From the NCBI GenBank assembly GCA_023382595.1, contig JAHDWB010000001.1:558001-622000 (forward strand): a DNA stretch of 64,000 nucleotides. The letters run 5' to 3'. Position numbers and translations under genes: made by a program. Numbering within the stretch: the first letter of the stretch is position 1; every line of letters begins with the position of its first letter. The notes below the pieces were generated by a model that ran no database searches, was not told the origin of the DNA, and saw only the letters and a program-made list of their open reading frames with translations. Of the stretch, positions 42,981 to 51,482 are shown in pieces. This DNA comes from Anaerolineales bacterium. Lineage in GTDB: Bacteria > Chloroflexota > Anaerolineae > Anaerolineales > Villigracilaceae.

Positions 42981-42987
42981 TGCGAAC

Positions 42988-43081
42988 GGGAGTGGTTAGG
43001 TCCCGGTGGGCTTCCTGGTCTTCAAAACCTGTGGCGGGTCGCGTTGCGGGTCGCGGTGGGTTCGACTCCCATCCACTCCCG
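42988..43081 (+). tRNA. selC: Selenocysteine tRNA (UCA anticodon)
   Basis: Eight-bp acceptor GGGAGTGG (42988-42995) / CCACTCCC (43073-43080) with discriminator G. The loop CTTCAAA in stem CCTGGT/ACCTGTGG-type gives anticodon TCA, which reads UGA. The long D stem, the very long variable arm (GGCGGGTCGC ... GCGGGTCGC) and T loop TTCGACT are typical of tRNA-Sec, and the size of 94 nt fits. This organism should therefore decode some UGA codons as selenocysteine. No selA, selB, selD or evident selenoprotein gene is in the window. Confidence 0.93.
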
Positions 43082-43090
43082 CCTAGCATG

Positions 43091-43136
43091 GAACGATGGA
43101 CGATAGACCGTTGAACGCTTTTATCGTCCATCGTTC
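43091..43136. repeat. Inverted repeat after tRNA-Sec
   Basis: 15-bp arms GAACGATGGACGATA (43091-43105) and TATCGTCCATCGTTC (43122-43136) around a 16-nt loop. It may terminate tRNA-Sec or be a dispersed repeat. No T run follows. Confidence 0.6.
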
Positions 43137-43169
43137 GTTATCCGTAAGCGGTAAACAAGGTGTATCCCT

Positions 43170-44345
43170 ATGTCATTTCCCGACACTGAAGTATTTACAA
43201 GGCTCGTCTCGCGCGTCTTCCGCATCGACGATGTGACCAGTGAAGATCCAACCAAGGGTTTCTTCCTGCGCTATCGCGGGGAATTATTTTCAGAAGATTC
43301 AGCGGAGGCATACGACCAGTTGGCGGAATCTCTGAGCCAATATAATGTCACGCCATTGTTCCGCAACGAGGAAGGGCGGCATGTCATTTATCTCATGCCG
43401 AAACAACCTGAACCTCCCAAGGAAAAAGTTTCCACAAATATCATACTTTTTGTATTGACGATCTTCAGCGTCATGCTGGCGGGGATCAATCCCGAGGGAC
43501 CCGTACCGGAAGACCCTTCCGCTCTGTTCCCGTTTCTATTGAGAAATATCTTTACCGGCGGACCCTTTGCTTTGAGCCTGCTCGGAATTTTGCTGGCGCA
43601 TGAACTCGGTCATTATTTCATGAGCCGCTATCACAAAACGCCCGCCACCCTGCCGTATTTCATCCCCTTCCCGTTCAGTCCGCTGGGGACGATGGGCGCG
43701 GCGATCCTCATGCGCGGAATCCCAAAGAACAAGCGCATCCTGTTCGATATCGGCATCGCGGGTCCCATTGCAGGACTGGTGGTTGCCATCCCTGTCCTAT
43801 TCCTCGGGTTGTCATTGTCCAAGCTGAGTGTGCTCGAACCCAACCCTAACGGTTTCATGGAAGGCAATTCCCTGTTGTATCTTTTCGCAAAATACATCAC
43901 CTTCGGTCAACTACTGCCCGCGCCGGTCGAGCCGCAGGGATTCCTTTACTGGGTGCGCTACATCGTAATGGGCGGACCGATCCCCTTTGGCGGCGTGGAT
44001 GTGCTCATTCACCCGGTCGCGTTTGCGGGCTGGGCTGGGATCCTCGTCACAGCATTGAACCTTATCCCTGCCGGCACACTGGATGGCGGACACGTCATCT
44101 ACGCGTTGTTCGGTGAGAGAGCGCGAAAAGCATTTCCGTTCATTATTGGATTGCTGATCGTGCTTGGTTTTTTCTGGAACGGATGGTGGCTGTGGGCTGT
44201 CCTGCTCTTCTGGCTGGGACGCGTCAACGCGCAGCCACTGGACCAGATCACCACGCTCGACCCCACCCGGCGGCTGGTTGCATATTCCATGGTCGTTGTC
44301 TTCCTTTTGGTCTTTACGCCGGTCCCATTCATGTTAATGGTTTAG
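43170..44345 (+). CDS. Site-2 protease family (M50) membrane metalloprotease
   Basis: A 391-residue protein. An N-terminal soluble segment (about 1-85) precedes about seven membrane helices. Zinc motif HELGH at residues 144-148, and the third ligand in LDGGH (about 304-308, NLIPAGTLDGGH). PNPNG-type loops and the overall length match the plant EGY-like, PDZ-less M50 branch. It would cleave membrane-bound substrates such as anti-sigma factors. The nearest candidate substrate in this window is the anti-sigma at 54.5 kb, but no link is shown. It lies 7 nt before a lipoprotein gene. Confidence 0.88.
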   Translation: MSFPDTEVFTRLVSRVFRIDDVTSEDPTKGFFLRYRGELFSEDSAEAYDQLAESLSQYNVTPLFRNEEGRHVIYLMPKQPEPPKEKVSTNIILFVLTIFSVMLAGINPEGPVPEDPSALFPFLLRNIFTGGPFALSLLGILLAHELGHYFMSRYHKTPATLPYFIPFPFSPLGTMGAAILMRGIPKNKRILFDIGIAGPIAGLVVAIPVLFLGLSLSKLSVLEPNPNGFMEGNSLLYLFAKYITFGQLLPAPVEPQGFLYWVRYIVMGGPIPFGGVDVLIHPVAFAGWAGILVTALNLIPAGTLDGGHVIYALFGERARKAFPFIIGLLIVLGFFWNGWWLWAVLLFWLGRVNAQPLDQITTLDPTRRLVAYSMVVVFLLVFTPVPFMLMV

Positions 44346-44352
44346 AAAATTC

Positions 44353-45732
44353 ATGAAGAAATCATTCTCCCTGATCTTCATCGCATCCCTTCTGCTATCC
44401 GCCTGCGCAGGGATGGAAACGCCCATTGCCGTCGCCGATCCGACCGTCACGCCGCAAAACGTCACAGCCACCTCCACGCCGGAACCAGCCGTCGAAACAG
44501 CGACCAGGCTCGACGTCAATGAAGAGGCGTTGAACGGCTTGGAAATTTCCGTCTGGTTGCCGTGGTATGGAGTCGAGGCGGGGTTGTTCGAGTCGTTCGT
44601 CAATCAATTCAATGCGGAAAACGAATGGGGCATCAAGGTCAGTACAAAAAATCAAGTGAGCTTTGCGAATTTGTACGAGACCGTGACCGCCTCCCTGCCG
44701 ACGAGCGAGCGCCCGACGATGGTGATCGCTCTGCCTGAACATGCGCAATGGTGGAATGACAACGGCGTGGTGGCAGACCTGACGCCCTATGCCCAGGACC
44801 CGCGTTACGGCATGGATGCAACCGATATTCCAATTGTGTTTTGGAATCAAGACCTCGCGGGGGATGTGCGCGTCGGCATCCCTGCGCAACGCACAGCACA
44901 ATTTTTGCTTCGGAACGAAACTTGGGCGGGAGAATTGGGGTTTGCCTCCGTGCCAGGCACATCAACTGAATTTCGCCGCCAAGCCTGCGGCGCAAATACA
45001 TCTTTGCGGGCGGATAATGACCCGGCAAACGATGCGCTTGGCGGCTGGCTGGTGAACACCGAGTCGATGACCGCGCACGCATGGATGCTGTCGTTCGGCG
45101 GCGGCGTGCTGGAGGAAGGCAACTATCGCTTCCTTGCGCCCGGCAACGTGGAAACCTTCAAGTTCCTGCGCGAACTTTCCGAGAACGGCTGTGCGTGGCA
45201 AAGCACCAGTGCAAATCCGTTTTCTGCGTTCGCGAACCGTCAGGCGTTGTTCATCACAGCGGATGTAAGCGACCTGCCGGATGTGGCACGCGCCTTCGCC
45301 GCCGCCAACAGCACCGACAATTGGTCTGTCGTTCCCTTCCCATCCGAGGATGGCGGGCTGATCGCCGTGTACGGTTCCTCCTACGTTGTGTTGAATGCGT
45401 CGAACGAGGAAGAACTTGCCGCGTGGCTGTTCATCCGCTGGCTGTTGGAGGAAGAACAGGATGCCCGCTGGGTGGAGGTGACTCATCTCTTCCCGCTTCG
45501 CTCCTCGACCTTGAGCCTGCTCGGCGACTACGAGCGGTCCCGCCCCCAGTGGCGTCAGGCTGTGGAACTGATCCCGCAGGGCGAGATGCAACCTCAACTG
45601 GGTTCGTGGCGTACAGTTAAAATAATGCTGGGTGACGGGTTCGCGCATATGTACCGAGTCAATGTCGCCAGCGGACAGGTCGCCGCGATCCTGGCACAGA
45701 TGGAATCCATGGCAAGAGATTTGAGCGAGTGA
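44353..45732 (+). CDS. ABC-type solute-binding lipoprotein (family 1)
   Basis: A 459-residue lipoprotein. The signal ends LLSACAG (Cys about 17), then a Thr/Pro-rich linker, then an extracellular solute-binding fold (ISVWLPWYGVEAGLFESFVNQFNAEN at the start; LFITADVSDLPDVARAFA and YVVLNASNEEELAAWLFIRWLLEEEQ later) of the sugar-binding MalE-like type. There are no permease or ATPase partners adjacent, so it is an orphan. It lies 7 nt after the M50 protease, so the two may be co-expressed. Confidence 0.8.
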   Translation: MKKSFSLIFIASLLLSACAGMETPIAVADPTVTPQNVTATSTPEPAVETATRLDVNEEALNGLEISVWLPWYGVEAGLFESFVNQFNAENEWGIKVSTKNQVSFANLYETVTASLPTSERPTMVIALPEHAQWWNDNGVVADLTPYAQDPRYGMDATDIPIVFWNQDLAGDVRVGIPAQRTAQFLLRNETWAGELGFASVPGTSTEFRRQACGANTSLRADNDPANDALGGWLVNTESMTAHAWMLSFGGGVLEEGNYRFLAPGNVETFKFLRELSENGCAWQSTSANPFSAFANRQALFITADVSDLPDVARAFAAANSTDNWSVVPFPSEDGGLIAVYGSSYVVLNASNEEELAAWLFIRWLLEEEQDARWVEVTHLFPLRSSTLSLLGDYERSRPQWRQAVELIPQGEMQPQLGSWRTVKIMLGDGFAHMYRVNVASGQVAAILAQMESMARDLSE

Positions 45733-45785
45733 CCCAATCCCCTCCTTTCCCTTTGGAGAGGAATAATTTATTGGAGAGAGACCCC

Positions 45786-46568
45786 ATGCCAAACTCAGAA
45801 TATCGCGCCCGGGAAATGCGCGCAAAAACCCACGAAGTGTACGAATATGACCATGATGAGAGCAAGCCCGGCAAGCCGCTTCACATTCTCATCCCCGGCG
45901 GGTTGATCGCGCTGGCAACGCTGGCGCTGATCATTTTTATCGGTTACCTGACCTTCCTCGAAGAAACCTTGAATCAAGACCTCGGCATCATCTTGATGTT
46001 GGTGCTTGCGCCGTTCTATGTGGGCGGCGTGTTTCTGTTCAGTTACGGCTACGAGTTGTATGATATTCCGCGTGCCATCCGTTTGACCGCCATCATCGTG
46101 TTTGTGACGCTGGCAGCGGTGGTCATTATCGCGGTGCTGTTCCTCGTGCTTGGAAATATGAAGGGCGGATCCAGTTCGTCCTCCAAATCATCATCGAAAT
46201 CGTCGTCACGGTCATCGTCGAAGTCTTCGGGGTCGGCAAGACCGTCTCCACAAAAAAGCGGACTTGGCGGCGGTTTGGTCGGCGGTGCGGCGGTGAAAAA
46301 ATCCACATCGTCATCCAGTCCTTCCCCCAGAAGCAGTTCTTCAGGCGGCGGAGACATCTTCGTCCTCGGCGGCGGGGGCAGGACGCGCGTGGAAACCCGC
46401 GAGGTGACGAAGGAAGTCATCAAGGAAGTGCCGAAGGAGCCGATGCCGATCACCTGTCCGTTCTGTACGAGGTCGTATGTTCCCATCGAGCATAAATATA
46501 TCTGTCCCAGTTGCGGAGCGGCAACGCCGAAGAATTTGATCGAAGAGTCGCAGATGCCGAAGGAATGA
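45786..46568 (+). CDS. Membrane protein with Ser-rich linker and C-terminal zinc ribbon
   Basis: A 260-residue protein starting at ATG 45786 with GGAGAGAG upstream. An N-terminal charged stretch is followed by three helices (about 32-57, 66-88 and 95-122), then a long Ser/Lys/Gly-rich linker (about 128-190), a charged coil (TREVTKEVIKEVPKEP), and a zinc ribbon with CPFC and CPSC pairs. It is an unusual domain order. No family is recognised. The linker is coded by repeated TCN/AAR codons. It may be a membrane-anchored scaffold or nucleic-acid binding protein. Confidence 0.65.
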   Translation: MPNSEYRAREMRAKTHEVYEYDHDESKPGKPLHILIPGGLIALATLALIIFIGYLTFLEETLNQDLGIILMLVLAPFYVGGVFLFSYGYELYDIPRAIRLTAIIVFVTLAAVVIIAVLFLVLGNMKGGSSSSSKSSSKSSSRSSSKSSGSARPSPQKSGLGGGLVGGAAVKKSTSSSSPSPRSSSSGGGDIFVLGGGGRTRVETREVTKEVIKEVPKEPMPITCPFCTRSYVPIEHKYICPSCGAATPKNLIEESQMPKE

Positions 46569-46586
46569 CATAACAAGGAGAATCCC

Positions 46587-48050
46587 ATGCGCCCAATGTA
46601 CATCAACGGCAAGTTCACGAACGGAAACGCGAAGGAAGAGATTCAAGTCCAGAACCCTGCCACAGAGGAGATATTGGACAGTGTCCCGCGCGGGACGCCG
46701 GAAGATGTCGAAGCGGCAGTGCAAGCCGCGAGGTCCGCGTTTGAGGCGTGGCGAAAGATGGGCGCGAACGAACGGGCGAGTCTCCTGCACGAGGTCGCGG
46801 AGAAAGTCCACGCGCATCGCGAAGAAATTGCACGCCTGCTGACCTTGGAGGAGGGCAAGCCGCTGACCGAAAACGAAGAGGAAGTGGAATGGGTGCTAAA
46901 CACGTTCCGCTATTACGCCGAGTTGGGGCGGCATCATCGCGGAAGTGTGCTGGCGGCAGGAGCATCGTCGCAGTTCAATTTCATCATCAAGGAACCGTAT
47001 GGCGTGGTCGGTTGCATCGTGCCATGGAATTATCCGCTGTTGCTTTTGGCATGGAAGGTCGCGCCCGCGCTCGCGGCGGGAAACGCAGTCGTCATCAAAC
47101 CATCCGAGATGACGCCGCTGACCGCGCTGTATCTCGCCGAGCATTGCTTTGATCATTTGCCCGCAGGCGTGGTCAATATTGTTACTGGCTATGGATTGGA
47201 AACCGGCGAACCGCTGGTAAAGCATCCCGACGTACCGGTCATCGCTTTCACGGGCAGTCTCGCAACTGGGCAAAAGATTGCATCCATTGCTGCGCCGATG
47301 ATGAAGAAATTGCATCTCGAACTCGGCGGCAAGGATGCGACGGTCATTGCCGAAGATGCCGACCCGGAGATCGCGGCGAAGGCGGTCGGGTACGCGGCTC
47401 TGCTCAACGCCGGACAGGTTTGCACATCGACAGAACGGGTCTACATCCCAAGACGCGGCGCAGCGAAGTTCACCGAAGCCATCGTGGAGCATGTCAAATC
47501 GCTTCGTCTGGGATCCGGGCTTGAGCAAACAACCGACGTCGGTCCGATGATCGGGGATTCCTATCGCGCGAAATTCGAGAAGCACATCGCGGATGCGAAA
47601 GAACACGGTGCAAAGATTTTGGTCGGCGGCGGAAGACCCGCGAATTTGAGCAAGGGCTTCTTCCACGAACCGACCGTATTGAAAAACGTTGACCACTCGA
47701 TGGTCATCATGCGCGAAGAGACCTTTGGTCCCGCCGTGCCGCTGATGGAATACACCACATTCGATGAAGCCATCAAGTTGACGAACGATTGTCAATATGG
47801 CTTGGGCGCGGTGCTGATCTCGAATGACCCGAAACGAATCAAGCAATTCTTCGACGACGTAAAAGCAGGCACGATCTGGATCAACGATCCGCTCACAGAC
47901 CATTACGCCGGTCCGTTCGGCGGGATGAAGTATTCCGGCGGCGCGCGCGAACTCGGCGAAGTCGGTCTCGATGAATTCCGCGAGGTAAAACACGTCCATT
48001 GGGATTTCAACATGGAGGACAAGGAGTATTGGTATCCGTACGGGCGGTAG
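46587..48050 (+). CDS. Aldehyde dehydrogenase (NAD(P)-dependent)
   Basis: A 487-residue member of the ALDH superfamily that oxidises an aldehyde to its acid. Catalytic Glu245 (LELGGKDATV) and nucleophile Cys279 (NAGQVCTST) are both intact. NYPLLLLAWKVAPALAAGNAVVIKPSE is the cofactor region. C-terminal PFGGMKYSGGARELGE is typical of betaine-aldehyde or succinate-semialdehyde-like members. The substrate cannot be told. The start ATG 46587 lies 18 nt after the previous gene, with AAGGAGAA upstream. Confidence 0.9.
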   Translation: MRPMYINGKFTNGNAKEEIQVQNPATEEILDSVPRGTPEDVEAAVQAARSAFEAWRKMGANERASLLHEVAEKVHAHREEIARLLTLEEGKPLTENEEEVEWVLNTFRYYAELGRHHRGSVLAAGASSQFNFIIKEPYGVVGCIVPWNYPLLLLAWKVAPALAAGNAVVIKPSEMTPLTALYLAEHCFDHLPAGVVNIVTGYGLETGEPLVKHPDVPVIAFTGSLATGQKIASIAAPMMKKLHLELGGKDATVIAEDADPEIAAKAVGYAALLNAGQVCTSTERVYIPRRGAAKFTEAIVEHVKSLRLGSGLEQTTDVGPMIGDSYRAKFEKHIADAKEHGAKILVGGGRPANLSKGFFHEPTVLKNVDHSMVIMREETFGPAVPLMEYTTFDEAIKLTNDCQYGLGAVLISNDPKRIKQFFDDVKAGTIWINDPLTDHYAGPFGGMKYSGGARELGEVGLDEFREVKHVHWDFNMEDKEYWYPYGR

Positions 48051-48086
48051 TACCGAGGGGGGGATATAAACGAAACCCGCTCTGCC

Positions 48087-48118
48087 TATAATTAGAGCCG
48101 TGAGCTTTTCACGGCTCT
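48087..48118 (+). promoter_or_regulatory. Promoter overlapping a terminator-like hairpin
   Basis: TATAAT at 48087-48092 is followed at once by hairpin AGAGCCGTGA (48094-48103) / TCACGGCTCT (48109-48118) with a GCTTT loop. The expected start site (about 48099) is inside the 5' arm, so read-through RNA folds the hairpin while new transcripts lack half of it. Confidence 0.55.
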
Positions 48119-48140
48119 ATTCTTATCCACAGGAGTTTTT

Positions 48141-49340
48141 ATGAAACCCGCCCATCTATTGATCGCCATTATTTTATTCATATCCGCATGCAATGTTCCA
48201 TTGGATGAAACCCCGCCTCCCCCTACGCTCGAACCTGCCACGCCCCTCCCGGCATCTCCCACCCCTGAGGAAGAAGCCTGCATTGAATCCGGCGACCAGA
48301 ACACCATCAACGCCGCCTTGCGCAATGAAGGTGACATCGCCGTATTGTGTCAGGGAGCCGTGTTCGAGTTAACTGACTCGGTCGTCATCAACGCGGCTGG
48401 ACAACAGATCTACACAGCAGGCTTCCCCACTGATGACCGCCGCGCCACGTTGCGCATCGTCTCCCCGACATTAGCCACCGCCATCATCATGCGCGACTTC
48501 AACAATGCCATGCTCAGTCATGTGATCGTGGACGGCAACCGTCCCGAACTTGGCTATCTGGGCGGCGACGCATTGATCTACGCGGGCGGCTCCTCCACCG
48601 GACAGGTCATCCGCTTTACCAAGATCACCGAACCGCGCAGTTGGTCGGCGCTTCACTTGATCCAAGGGCATCCATCCCCCAACCCGCCCTGTACAAATGC
48701 GCTGGTCGAAAATAACGAAATCGGTCCCGCGGGCAGCAGCAATGAAACCTGGGCAGATGGCATTTCACTTGCCTGCACCAACACCACCGTTCGGGATAAT
48801 TTGATCGTGGATGCCACCGACGGAGGCATTGTTATATTCGGCGCGCCGGGTTCGACCATCGAAGGGAATGTCATCCGAGCCGAAACACGCACCCTGCTGG
48901 GCGGCATCAATATGGTGGATTACAACCCCTACGATGGCAACTACAGCGGCACCGTTGTCCGCAACAATATCATTGACGCCGCCAGTGCGGTCATTCGCAT
49001 TGGGTTGGGCATGGGCACTCGCGTATGGGGCTGCCTGCCAGCCGTTGCCGAAAATGACATGCTCTACGGCGGCACCGTGACGGGGAATACCTTGCGCGGC
49101 GCGAACATGCAATACGGCTTTGCTGTCGATGGCGTGCGGGAGTGGACTGTCATCGACAATGTTGATGAAGCCACCCACATCGGCGATCCTTCTGTTGATT
49201 GCCGCGGACGTGTCGCATCCGCCCCGGCCGGCTTCCAATACCACCCCCAACGCGCAGAGGGAACATTCCAGCCAGAGTTCGTCAGCTCCTATGTAGAACT
49301 GGCTTTGTGGGCGATCGTCTCACCGAGACCGGGAGAATAA
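48141..49340 (+). CDS. Beta-helix lipoprotein
   Basis: A 399-residue surface lipoprotein. The signal ends FISACN (Cys about 17), then a Pro/Thr linker. The rest is a right-handed parallel beta-helix of the pectate-lyase/DUF1565 type with repeats such as VENNEIGP, VRDNLIVD, IEGNVIRA and VRNNIID. Ribosome binding site CAGGAG lies just upstream of ATG 48141. It may bind or cut a polysaccharide. Catalytic residues are not identifiable. It stands alone, with its own promoter and terminator. Confidence 0.75.
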   Translation: MKPAHLLIAIILFISACNVPLDETPPPPTLEPATPLPASPTPEEEACIESGDQNTINAALRNEGDIAVLCQGAVFELTDSVVINAAGQQIYTAGFPTDDRRATLRIVSPTLATAIIMRDFNNAMLSHVIVDGNRPELGYLGGDALIYAGGSSTGQVIRFTKITEPRSWSALHLIQGHPSPNPPCTNALVENNEIGPAGSSNETWADGISLACTNTTVRDNLIVDATDGGIVIFGAPGSTIEGNVIRAETRTLLGGINMVDYNPYDGNYSGTVVRNNIIDAASAVIRIGLGMGTRVWGCLPAVAENDMLYGGTVTGNTLRGANMQYGFAVDGVREWTVIDNVDEATHIGDPSVDCRGRVASAPAGFQYHPQRAEGTFQPEFVSSYVELALWAIVSPRPGE

Positions 49341-49376
49341 GCCACAAAGTCCATCTTCCACCATCCGTTAACGATC

Positions 49377-49406
49377 AGAGCCATGAAAAACAGATCATGG
49401 CTCTTT
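49377..49406 (+). terminator. Terminator after the beta-helix lipoprotein gene
   Basis: 10-bp stem AGAGCCATGA (49377-49386) / TCATGGCTCT (49395-49404), then TTTT. The whole 30-nt segment is identical to 52587-52616, where it forms the start of the YibE/F coding region. Confidence 0.85.
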
Positions 49407-49502
49407 TTCATCCTCTGCCTGCGTTGGCGGATGATGTCATATTCGGCATATGAATTTAATCCTGACTGGATAAAACCACTATCTTTGTCAATGCAGAATG
49501 GC

Positions 49503-49532
49503 TATAATTAATTTCGTGCCCGTCACAGGCAC
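49503..49532 (+). promoter_or_regulatory. -10 box and 5' hairpin of the ABC exporter operon
   Basis: TATAAT at 49503-49508, then a small hairpin GTGCC/GGCAC (about 49516-49532) in the leader. AAGGAGA precedes the ATG at 49559. A clear -35 is not seen. Confidence 0.5.
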
Positions 49533-49558
49533 TCACGTTCCCCACCCAAGGAGAAACC

Positions 49559-50422
49559 ATGCCAAATCATGCCATTACCGCTGAAAATCTGACCTATCGC
49601 TATGGGGATCTATTGGCAGTTGACCACATCAATTTCAACGTAGCGGAAGGTGAAATTTTGGGATTTCTCGGTCCCAACGGCGCCGGAAAGACCACCACGG
49701 TCAAAATGCTGACCGGGCAGATGCGTCCCAAAGAGGGCAAAGCCAGCCTGTTGGGCATGGACATCACCCAAAAGACGGAAAAGGTGCAGGAACAGATCGG
49801 GGTTTGTTTCGAGATCGCCAACTTATACGAGCAGATGACCGGCATCGAAAACCTGAACCTGTTCGCGCAATTGTTCGGCGTCAGGAACTTCGATGCACGC
49901 ACGCTGCTCGACCGGGTTGGGTTGGGAGAACGCGGCAAAGACCGCGTCGAAGGTTATTCCAAAGGCATGAAACAGCGCTTGATGGTGGCGCGGGCTCTGG
50001 TCAACTCGCCGCGCATCCTTTTCCTCGACGAGCCCACCGAAGGTCTGGATCCGGTCTCTGCGGAATCCATCCGCAATTTGATCGTGGATGAGGCGAAGAA
50101 AGGCGCGACCATCTTCCTGACCACACACGACATGCTCGAAGCCGATAGGTTGTGCGACCGCGTCGCCTTCATTGAGAAGGGAAGGATTGCCGCGCTCGAC
50201 ACGCCGCATAATCTCAAACAGCAATACGGCAAGCGTATGGTCAAGGCGCAGGTGAGCGGCAGGGATGGGAAACTCGAAAGCCGCGAGATCATCCTCGACA
50301 CGGACGCCACAGCCGCCGACCTGCAGCGCCTCTTCAATGACGAGAAAGTGGTTACCATCCACAGCGAGGAAGCCAGCCTCGAGGATATTTTCATCAAGAT
50401 CACCGGGCGCGGACTGGCATAA
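49559..50422 (+). CDS. ABC-2 type exporter, ATP-binding protein
   Basis: A 287-residue ATPase with Walker A GPNGAGKTTT, signature YSKGMKQR, Walker B ILFLDEPTEGLD and H-loop TTHDMLEADRLC. The C-terminal extension (about 220-287) with LEDIFIKITGRGLA is usual for ABC-2 exporters of the DrrA/CcmA type. It pairs with the two permeases directly downstream, starting 1 nt after the stop. The substrate is unknown. Confidence 0.92.
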   Translation: MPNHAITAENLTYRYGDLLAVDHINFNVAEGEILGFLGPNGAGKTTTVKMLTGQMRPKEGKASLLGMDITQKTEKVQEQIGVCFEIANLYEQMTGIENLNLFAQLFGVRNFDARTLLDRVGLGERGKDRVEGYSKGMKQRLMVARALVNSPRILFLDEPTEGLDPVSAESIRNLIVDEAKKGATIFLTTHDMLEADRLCDRVAFIEKGRIAALDTPHNLKQQYGKRMVKAQVSGRDGKLESREIILDTDATAADLQRLFNDEKVVTIHSEEASLEDIFIKITGRGLA

Positions 50423-50423
50423 C

Positions 50424-51482
50424 ATGAACTGGCAAACCATCCCCCCGTTGATAAAAAAAGACCTGATGCTTTTCTTCCGGAACAGGTTCTATACGTTCAT
50501 CACCATCGTTGCGCTTGTCGCATATATCGGCGTGTACTACGCCATGCCCGACAGCGTGGATGAGATCATCGAAGTCGGGCTGTATGCTCCGTCCACGTCT
50601 GCCGAGGCGACGAGAATGCTGGACGAAGACGGGATCAGTTTCGAGGTCTTCGAGAGCGAGGCGGCGCTGCGTCAAGCCATTTTGGAGAAAGAGATCGGGA
50701 GCGGAATCGCCTTTCCTGAAAACTTCATCCAGGATGTGATGGCGGGCGTAAAACCGACGGTCAATATCTATGTGCCGTCCGATGTAGACCAGGACACGCG
50801 CGATGCCATGCAAGTGATCGTCGAAGCCATGTCCTTGACGCTGACCGGACGGTCGTTGAACATCGAAGCGAACGAGGTCACGCTTGGGCGCGATATGGCT
50901 GGCGAGCAGATCCCGCCGCGCGACCGCATGCTGCCGCTGTTCGTCATCGTCGTTCTGATGTTCGAGACGCTTGGGCTGGCAAGCCTGCTCGCGGAGGAGA
51001 TACAGGCTGGCACGATCCGCGCCCTGTTGGTTTCCCCGATGAGCACGCGCGAATTCTTCTTTGCCAAAGGCGTGATCAGCGTTTCGATGGTGCTGTTCCA
51101 ATCGGTGGTGTTAATGACCGCCGTTGGCGCAATGCGCTATGAGCCCTTGATCATCCTGACAATTCTCTTTCTTGGGTCACTGTTGGTGACAGGTGTCGGC
51201 TTCCTGATGGGGGCGGCGGGCAGGGACATGCTTTCGGTAATGGCATGGGGCATCCTTGCGATGATCCTGTTGGGCGTGCCGTCCTTTGGCGTGTTGTTCC
51301 CAGGCACAATGACCGCGTGGGCGAAATTCATCCCATCCTATTATCTGGCGGACAGCGTGCATCAGGTTGTCAATTTCGGCGCGGGCTGGTCGGACATCTC
51401 CGGCAACCTGCCGCCCCTGCTGGCATGGATCGCCGCGCTCCTGTTCATTGGCGCTTCGGTTTTGAAAAGGAAGTTCGCATGA
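50424..51482 (+). CDS. ABC-2 type permease, first subunit
   Basis: A 352-residue membrane protein. The start is ATG 50424, one base after the ATPase stop. One N-terminal helix, a long extracytoplasmic domain (about 40-175) and five C-terminal helices give the ABC2_membrane_3 (DrrB/YhgE-like) layout. Its last 4 nt overlap the next permease (ATGA). Confidence 0.85.
   Translation: MNWQTIPPLIKKDLMLFFRNRFYTFITIVALVAYIGVYYAMPDSVDEIIEVGLYAPSTSAEATRMLDEDGISFEVFESEAALRQAILEKEIGSGIAFPENFIQDVMAGVKPTVNIYVPSDVDQDTRDAMQVIVEAMSLTLTGRSLNIEANEVTLGRDMAGEQIPPRDRMLPLFVIVVLMFETLGLASLLAEEIQAGTIRALLVSPMSTREFFFAKGVISVSMVLFQSVVLMTAVGAMRYEPLIILTILFLGSLLVTGVGFLMGAAGRDMLSVMAWGILAMILLGVPSFGVLFPGTMTAWAKFIPSYYLADSVHQVVNFGAGWSDISGNLPPLLAWIAALLFIGASVLKRKFA

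Noticed and set aside
46896-47999. Open frame of 367 codons on the minus strand opposite the aldehyde dehydrogenase
   Set aside because: The sense strand has intact catalytic Glu and Cys motifs. The antisense product is compositionally odd.
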